Shown here piece by piece: positions 46,032-55,778 of a DNA stretch of 64,000 nucleotides. A program made the position numbers and the translations under genes. The stretch's first letter is position 1. The number at the start of each line of letters is the position of its first letter. Under the pieces are notes generated by a model that was not told where the DNA came from, did not search any database, and saw nothing but the letters and a program-made list of their open reading frames with translations. The stretch spans positions 186,001-250,000 of the forward strand of contig NZ_JAGMWN010000006.1 in NCBI RefSeq assembly GCF_017963645.1, written 5' to 3'. This stretch comes from Marivibrio halodurans. GTDB taxonomy: Bacteria; Pseudomonadota; Alphaproteobacteria; UBA8366; Aestuariispiraceae.

Positions 46032-47264
46032 TTCGTGTTGAAGGGCTATCCCCGCCTGTCCGAAACCTTCATCGCCCAGGAAATCCTGGGGTTGGAGCGG
46101 CGCGGGCTGGATATCCGCATCGTCTCCCTGCGCCATCCGACCGATCGGGCGCGCCATCCGATCCATGAGGAGATCGCGGCGCCCGTCACCTATCTGCCGG
46201 AATATCTGAAGGACGCGCCGGGCCGCGTGCTGGCGGCTTGGTGGCGGGCACGACGTCTGCCGGGCTACAAGGCGGCGCGGCGCGCCTTCCTGCGCGATCT
46301 GCGCCGCGAGCCGACACCGAACCGCCTGCGCCGCTTCGGTCAGGCCTGCGTGCTGGCGGCGGAGCTGCCGGCCGATGTCCGGCGACTGCATTTCCATTTC
46401 CTGCACACCCCGGCGAGCGTCGCGCGCTATGCCGCCATCATGCGGGGCCTGCCGTGGAGCGGCTCGGCCCACGCCAAGGATATCTGGACGACGCCCGATT
46501 GGGACCTCGCCGGAAAGCTGGCGGAGGCGGAGTGGGTCGCGACCTGCACGGCCAGCGGCGCCGCCCATCTGCGCGCCCTCGCCCCGGCGCCGGAGCGGGT
46601 GGCGCTGGTCTATCACGGGCTCGACCTCGACCGATTTCCGCCGCCTCCGACGCGCCCCCCGGCGGCGGCGATGACTCAAGACGGAGCCGGAGGCCCGGTG
46701 CGCCTGCTCTCCGTCGGGCGGTTGGTGGAGAAGAAGGGTTACGACGATCTGATCGCGGCGCTGGCCGCCCTGCCGCAGGCACTCGACTGGCGACTCGTCC
46801 ATATCGGGGGCGGCGCCTTGAAGGAACGCCTGACCGAACAGGCGGCGGACGCGGGCATCGCCGATCGGATCGATTGGCGCGGCGCCCGCTCCCAGGAGGC
46901 CGTGCTGGCCGCCATGCGGGAAAGCGATCTTTTCGTGCTGGCCAGCCGGATCGCGCAAGACGGCGACCGCGACGGCATGCCGAACGTCCTGATGGAAGCG
47001 CAGAGCCAGCGTCTGCCCGTGCTGTCCACCGCCGTCTCGGCGATACCGGAGTTGATCGCGGACGGCGAGACCGGCCGCCTCGTCCCGCCCGGCGATCGGG
47101 ACGCGCTTTCGGCGGCGTTGGCCGCGTTGATCGGCGACATGGCCCTGCGCCGCCGTCTGGGCGCGGCGGGGGAGGCCCGGGTGCGGCGGGATTTCGACGC
47201 GCGCCGGTGCCTCGACGATCTGGCCGCGCGCTTCGGCCTGCCTGCCGGCCGCCGCGTGGCGTGA
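45987..47264 (+). CDS. Glycosyltransferase family 4
   Basis: 425 residues from the ATG at 45987. The first 15 codons are made of 15-bp repeats (MGEES, MGAKS, VGAVA), so an ATG at 46002 is also usable. AFVLKGYPRLSETFIAQEI is typical of GT4 enzymes of the colanic-acid WcaL type. SVGRLVEKKGYDDLIAAL opens the donor domain, and DGMPNVLMEAQSQRLPVLSTAVSAIPELI contains the EX7E retaining catalytic/donor site. It adds a hexose to a growing glycan using a nucleotide sugar. It lies 32 bases downstream of the first transferase gene. Confidence 0.88.
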   Translation: MGEESMGAKSVGAVAFVLKGYPRLSETFIAQEILGLERRGLDIRIVSLRHPTDRARHPIHEEIAAPVTYLPEYLKDAPGRVLAAWWRARRLPGYKAARRAFLRDLRREPTPNRLRRFGQACVLAAELPADVRRLHFHFLHTPASVARYAAIMRGLPWSGSAHAKDIWTTPDWDLAGKLAEAEWVATCTASGAAHLRALAPAPERVALVYHGLDLDRFPPPPTRPPAAAMTQDGAGGPVRLLSVGRLVEKKGYDDLIAALAALPQALDWRLVHIGGGALKERLTEQAADAGIADRIDWRGARSQEAVLAAMRESDLFVLASRIAQDGDRDGMPNVLMEAQSQRLPVLSTAVSAIPELIADGETGRLVPPGDRDALSAALAALIGDMALRRRLGAAGEARVRRDFDARRCLDDLAARFGLPAGRRVA

Positions 47265-47269
47265 TCCGA

Positions 47270-48436
47270 ATGCCGCGCAGCACATCACCGCCCGTCGCCT
47301 TCCACGCCCCGATGAAACCGCCCGACGACCCGAGGCCGAGCGGCGACCGCCGCATGGCGCGCGCGCTGATGGAGGGGCTGTCGCGCGCGGGCTACAGCCC
47401 CTTCCTGGCCAGTTCCTTCAAGAGCCGCGACGGCGCCGGCGACCCGGCCGCCCAGACGCGCCTGATCGAAACGGCGGAGGTGGAGGCCGCGCGGCTGATC
47501 GACCGGCTGCGCGCCGACCCGCCGGCCTGCTGGCTCACCTATCACTGCTATTACAAGGCGCCGGATCTGTTGGGGCCGCGTGTCGCCGCCGCGCTGGGCA
47601 TCCCCTATGTGCTGGTGGAGGCGAGCCACGCGCCCGGACGCCGGGACGGCCCCCATGCCGTCTTCGCCCGCGCGGCCGAAGACGCGATCCGCGCGGCCGA
47701 CCTGATCCTGCAACCCAATCCGGATGACCCGCCCGCCGTCGCCCCGCTTCTCAAGCCCGGCGCACGGCAGGAAGCCCTGCCGCCCTTCATCGACACGGAA
47801 CCGTTCCGATCCGCCGACCGGGCGGCGGCGCGGGCGCGGCTGGCGGCGGCGCACGGGCTGGACCCGGCCGCCTGCTGGTGTGTCACGGCGGCGATGATGC
47901 GACCGGGAGCGAAGAGCCGGTCCTACGCCGTGCTGGCGGCGGCGTTGCGCACCCTCACCCCCGATGCGGGCCGCTGGCACCTGATCGCCGCCGGGGACGG
48001 CCCGGCCCGGGCGGAGGTGGCGGCGATGTTCACGGACCTGCCGGAATCCCGACTTCTATCCATGGTGGGGGTGGAGGCGGTGGCGGACCTCTTCGCCGCC
48101 GGGGATATCTTCGTCTGGCCGGCGGTGTCGGAGGCATTCGGCTTCGCCCTGATCGAGGCCCAGACCGCCGGCCTGCCGGCCATCGTCGGAGACCGGCCGG
48201 GTCCACGCTCCCTGGTACGGGCTGGAGAAACGGCCCTGCTCGCGCCGGAAGGGGATGCGGGCGCCTTCGCGGCGGCGCTCCGGCAACTCGTTTCGAACCC
48301 GGATCGACGCCTCGCGATGGGCCGGGCCGCCCGCGACCACGCCGATCGGCGGCACGGCATGGCGGCGGGGGCGGACCATCTTCGCCGCGCCCTCGACGGT
48401 CTGACGGGGCGGGTATCGGGGCGGGTACAGCCATGA
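47270..48436 (+). CDS. Glycosyltransferase family 4
   Basis: 388 residues from the ATG at 47270; a GTG at 47261 would overlap the previous stop as GTGA and is equally possible. FHAPMKPPDDPRPSGDRRMARALMEGL is the acceptor-side start. The donor domain includes LIAAGDGPARAEV, VGVEAVADLFAAGDIFVWPA and EAFGFALIEAQTAGLPAIVGDRPG with the EX7E motif. Its specificity differs from the preceding GT4 gene product, as shown by low resemblance outside the motifs. Confidence 0.87.
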   Translation: MPRSTSPPVAFHAPMKPPDDPRPSGDRRMARALMEGLSRAGYSPFLASSFKSRDGAGDPAAQTRLIETAEVEAARLIDRLRADPPACWLTYHCYYKAPDLLGPRVAAALGIPYVLVEASHAPGRRDGPHAVFARAAEDAIRAADLILQPNPDDPPAVAPLLKPGARQEALPPFIDTEPFRSADRAAARARLAAAHGLDPAACWCVTAAMMRPGAKSRSYAVLAAALRTLTPDAGRWHLIAAGDGPARAEVAAMFTDLPESRLLSMVGVEAVADLFAAGDIFVWPAVSEAFGFALIEAQTAGLPAIVGDRPGPRSLVRAGETALLAPEGDAGAFAAALRQLVSNPDRRLAMGRAARDHADRRHGMAAGADHLRRALDGLTGRVSGRVQP

Positions 48437-49047
48437 CCCGCCTGATGATGATCCGCCACGCGCCGACGCCCTGGAACCGGGCCGGATTGTTGCAGGGTCG
48501 CACCGATATCGCGCTGGACCCGGCGGGCGAGGGGTGGGTCGCCACATGGCGCCTGCCGGCGGAGGCGGCGGACCTGCTGCCGGTCGCCAGCCCGCTGGCC
48601 CGCGCGCGGCGCACGGCCGAACTGCTGCTGGGCGCGCCGCCGCCGACCGATCCGCGTCTGGCCGAGATGCATTATGGCGCCTGGGAGGGGCAGCGGCTGG
48701 CCGATCTGCGCGCGCGCCTGGGCGAGGCGATGACGGCGAACGAGGCGCGCGGCTGGGACTTCACCCCGCCGAAGGGGGAGAGCCCCGCGATGGTGCTGGC
48801 CCGCCTCGCCCCCTGGCTGCGGGAGCGGGCGGGGCAGGAGCCCGGCACCCTCGCCCTCTGCCATAACGGCATCATCCGGGTGGTGATGGCCCGGGCGGCG
48901 GGCTGGGACTTCCGGGGAAAGCCGCCCGCCAAGCTGCGCGACGGGACGGCGCACCTCTTCCGCCTCGCCCCCGACGGCACGCCGTCGGTCGAGCGGCTGA
49001 ACATCCCCCTCACCGACAGCCCCAAACCGGAGGGCCCCGCATCGTGA
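48433..49047 (+). CDS. Histidine phosphatase family protein
   Basis: 204 residues; ATGA overlap with the upstream gene. LMMIRHAPTPWNRAGLLQGRTD carries the phosphohistidine, MHYGAWEGQRLADL the acid residue, and ALCHNGIIRVVMA the second histidine. Inside a glycan operon it may act on a sugar phosphate or a phosphorylated lipid carrier intermediate; the family is too broad to say. It is distinct from the CobC-like protein at 20739. Confidence 0.85.
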   Translation: MTRLMMIRHAPTPWNRAGLLQGRTDIALDPAGEGWVATWRLPAEAADLLPVASPLARARRTAELLLGAPPPTDPRLAEMHYGAWEGQRLADLRARLGEAMTANEARGWDFTPPKGESPAMVLARLAPWLRERAGQEPGTLALCHNGIIRVVMARAAGWDFRGKPPAKLRDGTAHLFRLAPDGTPSVERLNIPLTDSPKPEGPAS

Positions 49048-50267
49048 GCGCGCCGCCACGCCTGCTTTTCCATGTCCAGCATCTGCTGGGCGTCGGACAT
49101 CTGAACCGGGCCAGATTGATCGCGCGGGCCTGCGTGGAGGCTGGGTTGGCGGTCGAGATGACGGTGAACGAGGACCCGGACGGCACACCGGGCGAGGCCG
49201 TGCCGGACGGCGTCGCCGCCCTGCCGCTGCCGGCGATCCACGCGGCCGACGCGTCCTTCAGCGCGTTGGTCGACGGCGCGGGCCGGCCGGTCGATGACGC
49301 GCATTGGGCGGCACGGGCGCGGCGGCTTGAAACGGCCATCGCGGAGCGCGCCCCGGCGGTCCTGTTGATCGAGGGCTATCCCTTCGCCCGGCGGCGCCTG
49401 CGCCGGGAGATCGAGCCCCTGGCGGCCCAGGCGCGGCAGGCCGGGGCGGCCGTCGCCTGTTCCCTGCGCGATATCCTGGTGGCGAAGACCGACCCGGCGC
49501 GCAACGCGGAGACGCTGGCCCGCGCCGAAGCCCTTTACGACCGCATCCTGGTTCATGGGGACACGAATTTCGCGCCGCTCTCCGCGAGCTTCCCCCCGGC
49601 CGACGCGCTGGCGGGGCGCATCGCCACGACCGGCTATGTCGCCCCGATGGAGGATCTGCCGCCATGGCATGGCGATCGACCGGACGCGCCCATCCTGGTT
49701 TCCGTCGGCGGCGGGGCGGTCGGGGAAACGCTGCTGGAAGCGGCGGTCGAAGCCGCGATCCAAGCCCGATCACACCACGGCGCTGCCCCGGCGGGTGCTG
49801 GGCGGCCCTGGCGGTTGCTGGGCGGGCCGAAGCTGCCGGACGCGGCGCGGGCGCGTCTGACCGCGCGGCTCGCCACCCGCGAGGGCATCACGCTGGAGCC
49901 CGCGCTCGACGGGCCGGCATTCCGGCGGGCCTTGGCTGGCGCCGCGCTGTCGATCAGTCAGGCGGGCTATAACACGGCCGTCGATCTCTGGTGCGCCGGG
50001 CCGCCGGCGATCCTGATCCCCTTCGCCGGGCCGGACGGCAAGGAAAGCGAGCAGCCCATGCGCGCGCGCCTGATGGCCGCGCGGGGGGAGGCGCTGGTGC
50101 TGCCGGAGGGCGCGCTCACCCCCCAACGGCTGACCGAGACGGTGGAGAGGGCCCTGGCCCGGGCGGCGGGCGGCCCGCGCGACCGTGTCCCGCCGCCGTC
50201 CCTCGACGGCGCGGGGGAGAGCGCGCGCATCCTGGCCGCGCTTGCCGGGGTGCGCGGGCTCGGCTAA
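49044..50267 (+). CDS. GT-B glycosyltransferase, MurG-like
   Basis: 407 residues from a GTG that overlaps the previous stop (GTGA). LLFHVQHLLGVGHLNRARLIARAC parallels the start of the 44626 protein. ILVSVGGGAVGETLLEAAV opens the donor domain, and SISQAGYNTAVDLWCAGPPAILIPF with the GGY/AGYNT loop is the donor-binding site. The two MurG-like proteins of the operon are probably distant paralogues. There is no membrane segment. Confidence 0.85.
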   Translation: MSAPPRLLFHVQHLLGVGHLNRARLIARACVEAGLAVEMTVNEDPDGTPGEAVPDGVAALPLPAIHAADASFSALVDGAGRPVDDAHWAARARRLETAIAERAPAVLLIEGYPFARRRLRREIEPLAAQARQAGAAVACSLRDILVAKTDPARNAETLARAEALYDRILVHGDTNFAPLSASFPPADALAGRIATTGYVAPMEDLPPWHGDRPDAPILVSVGGGAVGETLLEAAVEAAIQARSHHGAAPAGAGRPWRLLGGPKLPDAARARLTARLATREGITLEPALDGPAFRRALAGAALSISQAGYNTAVDLWCAGPPAILIPFAGPDGKESEQPMRARLMAARGEALVLPEGALTPQRLTETVERALARAAGGPRDRVPPPSLDGAGESARILAALAGVRGLG

Positions 50268-50312
50268 GGCTTTGACTAGGGCTTTCGAGGGAAGATTTTC
50301 GGGGGGCCATCG

Positions 50313-51209
50313 ATGGCGCGATCCCAGGGTGGAGCGTACAATCAGGCGACGCGGCCCACCGCGGCGGCACCGCTCGCTTCCGGGCGGCGCGACGGGGCGG
50401 AGGCCGCGGCCTGGGCCCGTTTCACGGCCGCCATCGACCGGCTGGCCGAGGGTGGGGCGCACGCGACCTTCTGGTGGCGGGACGACGATGCGGGCGCGAT
50501 CGCGCCCGCGCTCGACCGGCTGCTGAGCCTGGCGGGCACGGCACGGCCGTTGGGGCTGGCGGTCATTCCACGCGATCTGGACGACGACACGGTGGCGGCC
50601 GTCAACGCGGCCGGGCCCGGCGTGGCGGTACTGCCCCACGGCCTCGCCCACGCGAACCATGCGCCGGAAGGCCGGAAAAAGGCGGAATTCGGCGCGGACC
50701 GACCGCTGGCGACGCGCCGGGCGGAGGTGGAGGACGGCCGCCGCCTGCTGGCCGAGAGTCTGGGGGGGCGGCTGTTCCCCCTTTTCGTGCCGCCCTGGAA
50801 CCGGATCAATCCGGACTTGGCGGACAGGCTGGTCGCGGACGGCTGGGCCGGTGTCTCCACCTTCAAGGCCCGCGCGCGGGCGGAGCGGGGGCGCCGCCTC
50901 AACACCCATGTCGATCCGATCGACTGGAAAGGGACGCGCGGCTTCCTCGGCACGCAAGCGGCGCTGGATCAGGCGGTCGCCCATCTGACGGCCCGATGGG
51001 AAGCAAGCGCCGGGACGGATGGAAAGACGGGAGATGAAACGGACCCGACGGAGCCGACCGGCCTCCTTACCCATCATCGGGACCATGACGGCGGCACCTG
51101 GGATTTCACCGCCGCCTTCCTGGAGACGGTCGCGGCGCATCCGGCCGCGATCCTGGTCGCGCCCGTCGACGGTTTGGGCCGCGATCATGAGGAACCGGAG
51201 GCGGGATGA
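50313..51209 (+). CDS. Polysaccharide deacetylase-like protein
   Basis: 298 residues. ATFWWRDDDAG holds the metal/catalytic Asp pair, VLPHGLAHANH the metal-binding histidines, LFPLFVPPWNRI the Arg/Pro groove, and LLTHHRDHDGGTW a late catalytic His. Together they suggest a NodB-fold carbohydrate esterase. No signal peptide is present, so action at the cytosolic face on a lipid-linked intermediate is more likely than extracellular action. It is the only gene in the operon separated by a noticeable gap (45 bases) from its upstream neighbour. Confidence 0.82.
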   Translation: MARSQGGAYNQATRPTAAAPLASGRRDGAEAAAWARFTAAIDRLAEGGAHATFWWRDDDAGAIAPALDRLLSLAGTARPLGLAVIPRDLDDDTVAAVNAAGPGVAVLPHGLAHANHAPEGRKKAEFGADRPLATRRAEVEDGRRLLAESLGGRLFPLFVPPWNRINPDLADRLVADGWAGVSTFKARARAERGRRLNTHVDPIDWKGTRGFLGTQAALDQAVAHLTARWEASAGTDGKTGDETDPTEPTGLLTHHRDHDGGTWDFTAAFLETVAAHPAAILVAPVDGLGRDHEEPEAG

Positions 51210-51910
51210 GCGAAAGGCTGCGACAAATCGCGCGTGAGCGCGGCGATACCGGCATGGACGGCGCGGCACGCGGCGGATCGAGCCAAGCGGACGGGCCGCT
51301 GGTCCTGCGCTATCCACGCCGTCTGCTGCATGGCGATCTGGCGCGCGCGCTGCTTGGCCTCGCCCTGACGGCGGGACCGCTGATGATGATCGAGCCCTTG
51401 CTGGCGGTCGGTGTCGTGCTGGGATTGTGCGCGGCGATCTTCGCCGTTTATCTGGCGCGCACGATCCTGCGCTATCGCGCGTCCTGGGTGCTGGAGGAGG
51501 GGCACGTGCGCCAGCACGGCTTCCTGCCCGGCACGATCGATTGGGACGGGCTGCGCGCAGCGAAGCTGCGCTATTACACCACCAAGCGTGGGCGCGAGGG
51601 CGCGGGCTGGCTGGTTCTGACATTGAAGGGCCGGGCCGGTTCCGACGACACGGCCGAGCAAAAGAACCGCGTCACCAAGATTTCCGTTGAATCGACGATC
51701 GAAGGCTTCGACGATCTTCTGGCCCGCGCGGCCCGCGCGGTGCGCGAGGGAACCGTCGACGTCGACGAGACCAGCGTGCACAATTTCGCCGCCGCCGGTC
51801 GGCCACTCGGCCGGGCCGGGGAGGACGACGCGGAAACTGACGAGACCGAGGCGGACGAGACCGAGGGGACCGGCGGACCCGCCGCCGGAAGGGAGGATCG
51901 CGGCCCATGA
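51206..51910 (+). CDS. Membrane protein of unknown function with two transmembrane helices
   Basis: 234 residues, ATGA overlaps at both ends. Two adjacent hydrophobic helices (about 45-90: LLHGDLARALLGLALTAGPL and LAVGVVLGLCAAIFAVYLAR) precede a soluble beta-rich segment (LRYRASWVLEEGHVRQHGF to ESTIEGFDDLLARAARAV) that resembles a small PH-like domain. The tail (about 200-234) is acidic with ETDETEADETEG repeats. No function is recognised; its position between the deacetylase and the transporter ATPase suggests a coupling or assembly role, which is speculative. Confidence 0.7.
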   Translation: MSERLRQIARERGDTGMDGAARGGSSQADGPLVLRYPRRLLHGDLARALLGLALTAGPLMMIEPLLAVGVVLGLCAAIFAVYLARTILRYRASWVLEEGHVRQHGFLPGTIDWDGLRAAKLRYYTTKRGREGAGWLVLTLKGRAGSDDTAEQKNRVTKISVESTIEGFDDLLARAARAVREGTVDVDETSVHNFAAAGRPLGRAGEDDAETDETEADETEGTGGPAAGREDRGP

Positions 51911-53814
51911 CGGGCAATCTTCTGGAGGTGCGCGACCTGCGGATCGGCTTCACGCTCGACCACGGGACGCTGGAGGCGGTGCGGGGCGTCAGCTTCCGCG
52001 TGCCGCCCGGCGGCACCGTCGCGCTCGTCGGGGAAAGCGGCTCCGGCAAGTCGGTCGTGGCCCAATCTATCATGGGCATCCTGCCGAAGGCCGCGCGGGT
52101 CATGGGCGGCCATATCCTGTTCCGCGATCCCGGCAACGGTCCCGACGCCCCGCCGGTCGATATCGCCGCCCTGCCGCGCGACGGCACGGCGATGCGTGGC
52201 ATCCGGGGCGGGCGCATCTCCATCATCTTCCAGGAGCCGATGACCTCGCTCTCGCCGCTGCACACGATCGGCAATCAGATCGGGGAGGCGGTGGAACTCC
52301 ATCGCGGCGGCAGCGCGGCGGAAATCGCGGCGCTGACGCGCGAGATGCTGGGCATGGTGGGCTTCCCCGACCCGGCGCGCGCGCTGCGCACCTATCCGTT
52401 CGAGCTGTCCGGCGGACTGCGCCAGCGCGCGATGATCGCGATGGCGCTGGTCTGTCATCCGGCATTGCTGATCGCGGACGAGCCGACGACGGCCCTCGAC
52501 GTCACGATACAGGCCCAAATCCTGAAACTGATCCGCGACCTGCAGGCGGAACTCGGCATGGCGGTACTGATGATCACCCACGATCTGGGGGTCGTCGCCA
52601 ATGTCGCGGAGGAAGTGGTCGTGATGTATCACGGCCGGGTCATGGAGCATGGGCGCCGCGCGGACATCTTTCACGACCCGCGCCATCCCTATCTGAAGGC
52701 GTTGCTGCGCGCGGTGCCGCGCTTCGACATGAAGCCGGGGGAGCGGCTGGTGCCGATCCGCGCGATCGAGCCCGACGCCACCCGCCTCACCGCGCGCCGC
52801 GTGACGCCACCGGAGGGGGCCGATCCGAACCGCCCGGTGCTGGACGTGCGCGCCCTGACCAAGAGCTTCACCATCCGCAAGCGGGGTTTCCTCGCGCGTG
52901 CCGACGACCCGGCGGCGCACCGGGTGGTGGCCGTGGACGGGGTGAGCTTCCAGCTTCGCCGGGGGGAGTGCCTCGGCCTCGTCGGGGAAAGCGGGTGCGG
53001 CAAGACCACCGTCAGCAAGATGCTGATGCGCGCGATCCGGCCGGACAGCGGCGGCGTCGTCTATTCCGACGGCGTGACGGATACAGACGTCCTGACGCTG
53101 GAGGGGGATCGGCTGAAAGCCTTCCGCCGGACGATGCAATTCATCTTCCAGGACCCGTTCTCCAGCCTGGACCCGCGCATGACGGTGCTGGACATCGTTA
53201 CCGAGCCGCTCGACATCCATGGCATCGGCAGCCCGGCGGAGCGCAAGGCCTTCGCCAAGGAATTGATGGGGCTGGTCGGTCTCGACGTGCGTCATCTCAA
53301 CCGCTATCCGCACAGCTTCTCCGGCGGGCAGCGCCAGCGCATCGGGATCGCGCGGGCCTTGGCGCTGCGTCCGGAAATCCTGATCTGCGACGAGCCGGTC
53401 TCCGCCCTCGACGTCTCGATCCAGGCGCAGATCCTGAACCTGCTGAAGGACCTGCAGCGCGCGCTGGGCCTCACCACCCTGTTCATCAGCCACAATCTGG
53501 CGGTGGTGGATTACGTCGCCGACCGGATCGCGGTGATGTGCCGGGGACGGCTGGTCGAGATGGCCCCGCGCGCGGCGTTGTTCCGCGAACCGCGCCATCC
53601 CTATACCCAGGCCCTTCTGCGGGCGGTGCCGGAGCCGAACCCGGACCGGCCGCTCGATTTCGATCACCTGGCGGGCGCGCGCGCCTCGGACCCCGGGGCC
53701 TGGCCCGCACCCTTCACGGAGGATGACGCCCACCTGCCGAGGCTGGTCGAGGTGGCGGACGGCCATTTCGTGCGCCGGGCACCGATGATCCGAACGGAGG
53801 GCACGGCCGCATGA
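51907..53814 (+). CDS. Tandem-ATPase subunit of a peptide-type ABC importer (YejF-like)
   Basis: 635 residues with two nucleotide-binding domains. The first has Walker A GESGSGKS (41-48), signature LSGGLRQR and Walker [13 protein letters not shown]. The second has Walker A GESGCGKT (about 359-366), signature FSGGQRQR and Walker [13 protein letters not shown]. Each ends in the RHPYL/RHPYT oligopeptide-transporter motif. Such fusions of DppD and DppF are typical of YejF. ATGA overlaps link it to both neighbours. It energises the permeases encoded at 55779 and 56774. Confidence 0.93.
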   Translation: MTGNLLEVRDLRIGFTLDHGTLEAVRGVSFRVPPGGTVALVGESGSGKSVVAQSIMGILPKAARVMGGHILFRDPGNGPDAPPVDIAALPRDGTAMRGIRGGRISIIFQEPMTSLSPLHTIGNQIGEAVELHRGGSAAEIAALTREMLGMVGFPDPARALRTYPFELSGGLRQRAMIAMALVCHPALLIADEPTTALDVTIQAQILKLIRDLQAELGMAVLMITHDLGVVANVAEEVVVMYHGRVMEHGRRADIFHDPRHPYLKALLRAVPRFDMKPGERLVPIRAIEPDATRLTARRVTPPEGADPNRPVLDVRALTKSFTIRKRGFLARADDPAAHRVVAVDGVSFQLRRGECLGLVGESGCGKTTVSKMLMRAIRPDSGGVVYSDGVTDTDVLTLEGDRLKAFRRTMQFIFQDPFSSLDPRMTVLDIVTEPLDIHGIGSPAERKAFAKELMGLVGLDVRHLNRYPHSFSGGQRQRIGIARALALRPEILICDEPVSALDVSIQAQILNLLKDLQRALGLTTLFISHNLAVVDYVADRIAVMCRGRLVEMAPRAALFREPRHPYTQALLRAVPEPNPDRPLDFDHLAGARASDPGAWPAPFTEDDAHLPRLVEVADGHFVRRAPMIRTEGTAA

Positions 53815-55760
53815 GACGGATCGGGGGGGCCAGGGCTTTCCGGGGAATCGCGGTGGCGCTGATCGGAGTGGGGCTATCGTCGGCGCCAGCCCCGGCCGTT
53901 GATTTCACCCCGCCGCTGGAGGATGTGCCCTATTTCGCCGACCGGGTGGCCGACGGCACCCTGCCCCCGGTGGAGCAGCGCGCGCCGAGGCGCCCCGCCC
54001 TGATCGATTTCGCCGCGCGCGGCCAAACGCCGGGACGCCATGGCGGCGATATCCGCATGCTGATGAGCCGGGCGAAGGACAGCCGCCAGCTTACCGTCTA
54101 CGGCTATGCGCGGCTGGTGAAGTACGACCGCGATCTGGAGATCGTCCCGGATATCCTGGAGCGCGTGGAGGTGGAGGGCGACCGCGTCTTCACCCTGCAT
54201 CTGCGCCGGGGGCATCGCTGGTCCGACGGCCATCCCTTCACGACGGAGGATTTCCGGTATTTCTGGGAGGACATGGCGAATAACGAGGATCTCTATCCCG
54301 TCGGCCCGCCGATCTTCCTCAAAGTGCAGGGGGAGTATCCCGAGGTCACGGTGATCGACGAAACCACGGTCCGTTACGCTTGGTCCAACCCCAACCCGGA
54401 TTTCCTGCCGAGCCTGGCGCGCGCGACGCCGTCCTATATCTACGCACCCGCGCATTACCTGAAGCAGTTCCATGTGGACTATGCCGAGCCCGTCGCGCTG
54501 ACGGCGAAGGTGGAGGCATCCGGACAGCGAAGCTGGGGCGCCCTGCATACCAAGATGGGCCACCTCTATCGCATGGACAATCCGGATCTGCCGGTACTTC
54601 AGCCCTGGCATCCGGTGACCGAGCAGACGGCGAGCCGCCTGATCTTCGAGCGCAACCCCTATTATCACAAGATCGACCTCGACGGCCGGCAACTGCCCTA
54701 TGCCGACCGGATTATCCTCGATATCACGGAATCCGGCCTGATCCCCGGCAAGGTCGCGACCGGGGACGCGGATCTTCAGGGCCGTTATCTCGGTTTCGAC
54801 GACTACACGCTGCTTAAGCGGAACGAGGAGCGGGTCGGCTACAAGACCCATCTCTGGCGCATCGCGAAGGGCGCGCATCTGGCGCTCTTCCCCAATCTGA
54901 CGCACGGCGATCCGCGCTATCGCGCGCTGGTGCGCGACCCGCGCTTCCGCCGGGCGCTCAGCCTCGCCACCAACCGGCACGAGATCAACCGGGTGATCTA
55001 TTACGGCCTCGCGATCGAGGGACAGAATACCCTGCTGCCGGAAAGCCCGCTCTATCGCCCGGATTATCGCGAGAAATGGACGGATTTCGACCTGGACCGT
55101 GCCAACGCGCTGCTCGACGAGATGGGGTTGGAGCGCCGGATGATCGACGGGGTGCGCACCTATCCGAACGGCGATCCGGTGGAGATCATCGTCGAGACCG
55201 CCGGCTCGACGACGGAGGAAACCGATGTCCTTCAGCTCATCAAGGATAGCTGGTACGAGGTTGGAATTCGCCTCTATATCAAGCCGTTGAACCTGGAGAG
55301 CATGCGCCGGCGCATCTATGCGGGGGAGACGCAGATGGCGATATCCTCCGGGTTGGAGAACGGCATCGCGACCGCGGACATGACGCCGGACGAACTCGCG
55401 CCCGCCCACCAGGTGCAATATCAATGGTCCGACTGGGGTCAGTATGTGGAAACCAACGGCAATGCCGGCAGCCCGCCCGACATGGAGGTCGGCAAGCGGC
55501 TGATGGACCTGCTGCATGACTGGTACGCGGCCGAGGGCAAGGAGGCCCGCCGGCGAATCTGGGCGGAAATGCTGTCGATCCATGCCGACAACCTCTTCAC
55601 CATCGGCCTCGTCGCCGGCGTGCTGCAGCCGATCGTCGTGCGCGACGGGCTGATGAACGTGCCGGAGACGGGTATCTGGAATTGGGACCCCGGCGCGCAC
55701 TTCGGGCTCTACGGCCTGGACGGGTTCTATTGGGCCCCCGACGGGCCATCCGGGGACTAG
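53811..55760 (+). CDS. Extracellular solute-binding protein, family 5 (YejA/DppA-like)
   Basis: 649 residues. A signal peptide (AFRGIAVALIGVGLSSAPAPA, cleavage near residue 28) is followed by the family 5 fold. TLHLRRGHRWSDGHPFTTEDF is the signature, later RRALSLATNRHEINRVIYYGL and PLYRPDYREKWTDFDLDRANALLDEMGL. It has no lipobox, so it should be free in the periplasm. It is longer than classical DppA (about 530) and nearer YejA length. It would deliver a peptide or glycopeptide-like ligand to the permeases. Confidence 0.92.
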   Translation: MRRIGGARAFRGIAVALIGVGLSSAPAPAVDFTPPLEDVPYFADRVADGTLPPVEQRAPRRPALIDFAARGQTPGRHGGDIRMLMSRAKDSRQLTVYGYARLVKYDRDLEIVPDILERVEVEGDRVFTLHLRRGHRWSDGHPFTTEDFRYFWEDMANNEDLYPVGPPIFLKVQGEYPEVTVIDETTVRYAWSNPNPDFLPSLARATPSYIYAPAHYLKQFHVDYAEPVALTAKVEASGQRSWGALHTKMGHLYRMDNPDLPVLQPWHPVTEQTASRLIFERNPYYHKIDLDGRQLPYADRIILDITESGLIPGKVATGDADLQGRYLGFDDYTLLKRNEERVGYKTHLWRIAKGAHLALFPNLTHGDPRYRALVRDPRFRRALSLATNRHEINRVIYYGLAIEGQNTLLPESPLYRPDYREKWTDFDLDRANALLDEMGLERRMIDGVRTYPNGDPVEIIVETAGSTTEETDVLQLIKDSWYEVGIRLYIKPLNLESMRRRIYAGETQMAISSGLENGIATADMTPDELAPAHQVQYQWSDWGQYVETNGNAGSPPDMEVGKRLMDLLHDWYAAEGKEARRRIWAEMLSIHADNLFTIGLVAGVLQPIVVRDGLMNVPETGIWNWDPGAHFGLYGLDGFYWAPDGPSGD

Positions 55761-55778
55761 GGCGGGGGTAAGGCGATC

